Source of the DNA: Chloroflexi bacterium RBG_16_70_13
GTDB taxonomy: Bacteria; Chloroflexota; Limnocylindria; Limnocylindrales; CSP1-4
Direction of reading: 5' to 3'
Length of the DNA: 8,032 nt
Assembly: GCA_001795245.1 (NCBI GenBank)
Contig: MGOD01000140.1
Span: 427-8,458, forward strand
Below are positions 6,988-8,032 of this stretch, one piece after another (position 1 is the first letter of the stretch; each line of letters begins with the position of its first letter). Position numbers and translations under genes: made by a program. The notes beneath the pieces were generated by a model. It saw nothing but the letters and a program-made list of their open reading frames with translations. It ran no database searches and had not been told where the DNA came from.

Positions 6988-6988
6988 G
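6983..6988 (-). promoter_or_regulatory. Candidate minus-strand -10 box for the phosphoglycosyl transferase gene
   Basis: The minus strand reads CATACT here, four of six matches to TATAAT, overlapping the plus-strand TAGTAT. It would give a leader of about 35 bases before the ATG at 6939. Weak on its own, but it is the only AT-containing patch in this 123-base gap. Confidence 0.3.
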
Positions 6989-7062
6989 CCGGCCGTGCCG
7001 ACGCACCCGCCGCTCGCGGCCATCGGTCCGCCCCCATCACCCCGAACGGAGCGACGATCGGC

Positions 7063-8032
7063 GTGGCGGACGATCAGCACGGCGTCGCTGACAGCCCGAC
7101 ATCAGTCGATCACGCGGTGAGCGGGTCCGGCCCGAACCGGGGCCCACGGCGGTGGCACGTCCCGCCCCAGGCCGCCCGGCTCGTTCACGACGCGCGGCTC
7201 CTTGGGCCCGCCTACCTCATCCCCGGGCTCGCTTCGTTCGCGACCATCCCCGCCCTGTTCGCGGCACTCGGTCCGGCCGAATACGGTCGATGGGCGATCC
7301 TCTACGGCATCGCGGCCGGTGTCCCGCAGGTGACCACGAGCTGGTTGGAGGCTCGCCTCGTCCGGTTCTCGTACCTGGAGCCGGGCCGCTGGGACCGTGG
7401 CCGGAGCGCGCTCGCAGCCGGGGGATCGATCGTCGTGAGTGCGCCGCTCGCCGCCATCGTTCTCCCGGCGGTGACGCTGCCGGAAGTCGTCGCGGCGGCG
7501 GTCCTCACCGCGGCCGTCAGCCGCTACCTGCTGATGGTCGCTCGCCTGCAGTCGGCCATGCACTTCGCCGCAGTGAGCGTCGCCGCGTCGACCCGATCGA
7601 TGCTTGGTGCGGGGCTCGGCATCCTCTTCGGCGCCATCACGGGCGTTGCGGCGCTCGCGATCGGCGGGCTCGGGACGGGCTATCTCGTCGGGGAGCTGGC
7701 GGGGTCGCTCTGGGCCAGGCGCAGCCGCCGGTCCGAGGGCTCGGCTCCGGTGCCGGTCGGCGCGCCTGCTACTGCCGAGACGGCGGACGCCGTCGCAGCC
7801 GCCCACACGGCGCCCGGTGTCGTGCGCGATGCCAGCCGCGCCGCGTACGAGGTCGCATCCGGGGTGAACGCCGTGGCCCAGTACGAACTCCAGGTCGGCG
7901 ACCGGTTCATCATGTCGGCCACGCGCCCCCTCAGCGACGTCGGCGTCTACACCGCGACATACGCGCTCGTCGACCTGGCCGGCCGGTTCATGCCGGCGAT
8001 CGTGCTCGGCGTCGTCAGGCCGCGGGTTTACC
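7063..8032 (+). CDS. Wzx-type polysaccharide flippase (MOP superfamily), 3' end missing
   Basis: Membrane protein likely to flip undecaprenyl-linked glycans to the outer membrane face. The frame is open from 7063 to the window end, giving 323 codons out of the 400-500 expected. From the 7063 start there is a hydrophilic N-terminus of about 45 residues, then hydrophobic stretches near 48-70, 77-95, 116-138 and 178-217. Next comes a polar Ala/Pro-rich loop (about 221-251) and the segment YELQVGDRFIMSATRPLSDVG, of the DR-x-I form seen at the start of the second half of Wzx-like proteins. GTG at 7063 is preferred because GGAG lies 11 bases upstream; GTG at 7117 is the alternative and has no Shine-Dalgarno sequence. 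The family call rests on helix pattern and this segment rather than catalytic residues, and MurJ-like or other MOP members remain possible. The phosphoglycosyl transferase and LCP neighbours support glycan export. Confidence 0.75.
   Translation, partial: MADDQHGVADSPTSVDHAVSGSGPNRGPRRWHVPPQAARLVHDARLLGPAYLIPGLASFATIPALFAALGPAEYGRWAILYGIAAGVPQVTTSWLEARLVRFSYLEPGRWDRGRSALAAGGSIVVSAPLAAIVLPAVTLPEVVAAAVLTAAVSRYLLMVARLQSAMHFAAVSVAASTRSMLGAGLGILFGAITGVAALAIGGLGTGYLVGELAGSLWARRSRRSEGSAPVPVGAPATAETADAVAAAHTAPGVVRDASRAAYEVASGVNAVAQYELQVGDRFIMSATRPLSDVGVYTATYALVDLAGRFMPAIVLGVVRPRVY

Noticed and set aside
6940..7080. Longer start for the phosphoglycosyl transferase at 7080
   Set aside because: The extra 47 residues are Arg/Gly/Pro-rich, unlike the family, and would overlap the flippase start and the promoter patch.
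7102..7806. Minus-strand frame of 234 codons near the right end
   Set aside because: Highly charged, Arg/Glu/Gly-rich sequence with no family signal. The plus-strand frame opposite encodes membrane helices and flippase features and is open to the window edge.
1..8032. Search for CRISPR arrays, tRNA or rRNA genes, insertion sequences and strong terminators
   Set aside because: No regularly spaced direct repeats, cloverleaf-like sequence, transposase motifs or hairpin-plus-T-tract were seen by eye; the genes leave almost no non-coding space for them.

Overview
The window is very GC-rich and almost fully coding, with only short gaps between genes; no stretch of 300 bases lacks a gene. It holds seven protein genes, the first and last cut by the window edges. 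No rRNA, tRNA, CRISPR array, insertion sequence or phage gene was seen. The codon bias, GTG/TTG starts, a LytR-CpsA-Psr (LCP) wall-glycopolymer protein and a FabH/FabG pair suggest a high-GC bacterium with a monoderm-style envelope. A Chloroflexota (Limnocylindria-like) or actinobacterial source is my best guess, from general resemblance only.

Layout: (1) 1-1666, plus strand: the end of fabH (3-oxoacyl-ACP synthase III) and a complete fabG (3-oxoacyl-ACP reductase), joined by a 4-base GTGA overlap; together these are an initiation condensing enzyme and the first reductase of fatty acid synthesis. (2) 1656-4804, minus strand: a membrane-bound nucleotide-sugar 4,6-dehydratase of the WbpM/PglF/CapD class followed by a DegT/DnrJ/EryC1/StrS aminotransferase, joined by a 1-base TGATG overlap. 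(3) 4805-4911: a divergent promoter region. (4) 4912-6312, plus strand: an LCP-family protein with an unusual multi-helix N-terminal membrane domain. (5) 6298-6939, minus strand: a small PglC-type phosphoglycosyl transferase. (6) 6940-7062: a second divergent promoter region. (7) 7063-8032, plus strand: the first part of a Wzx-type polysaccharide flippase that runs off the end.

Functionally, regions 2-7 read as an undecaprenyl-linked surface glycan locus. The dehydratase and aminotransferase would make a UDP-4-amino-4,6-dideoxy-sugar. The phosphoglycosyl transferase would load a sugar phosphate onto undecaprenyl phosphate, the flippase would move the lipid-linked glycan outward, and the LCP protein would attach the finished polymer to the wall. 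No acetyltransferase, polymerase or further glycosyltransferase is visible; they may lie beyond the right edge. The locus is unusual in alternating strands, in having overlapping stops at both convergent junctions, and in sharing one extended -10 motif (TGCTAG) in both divergent regions.
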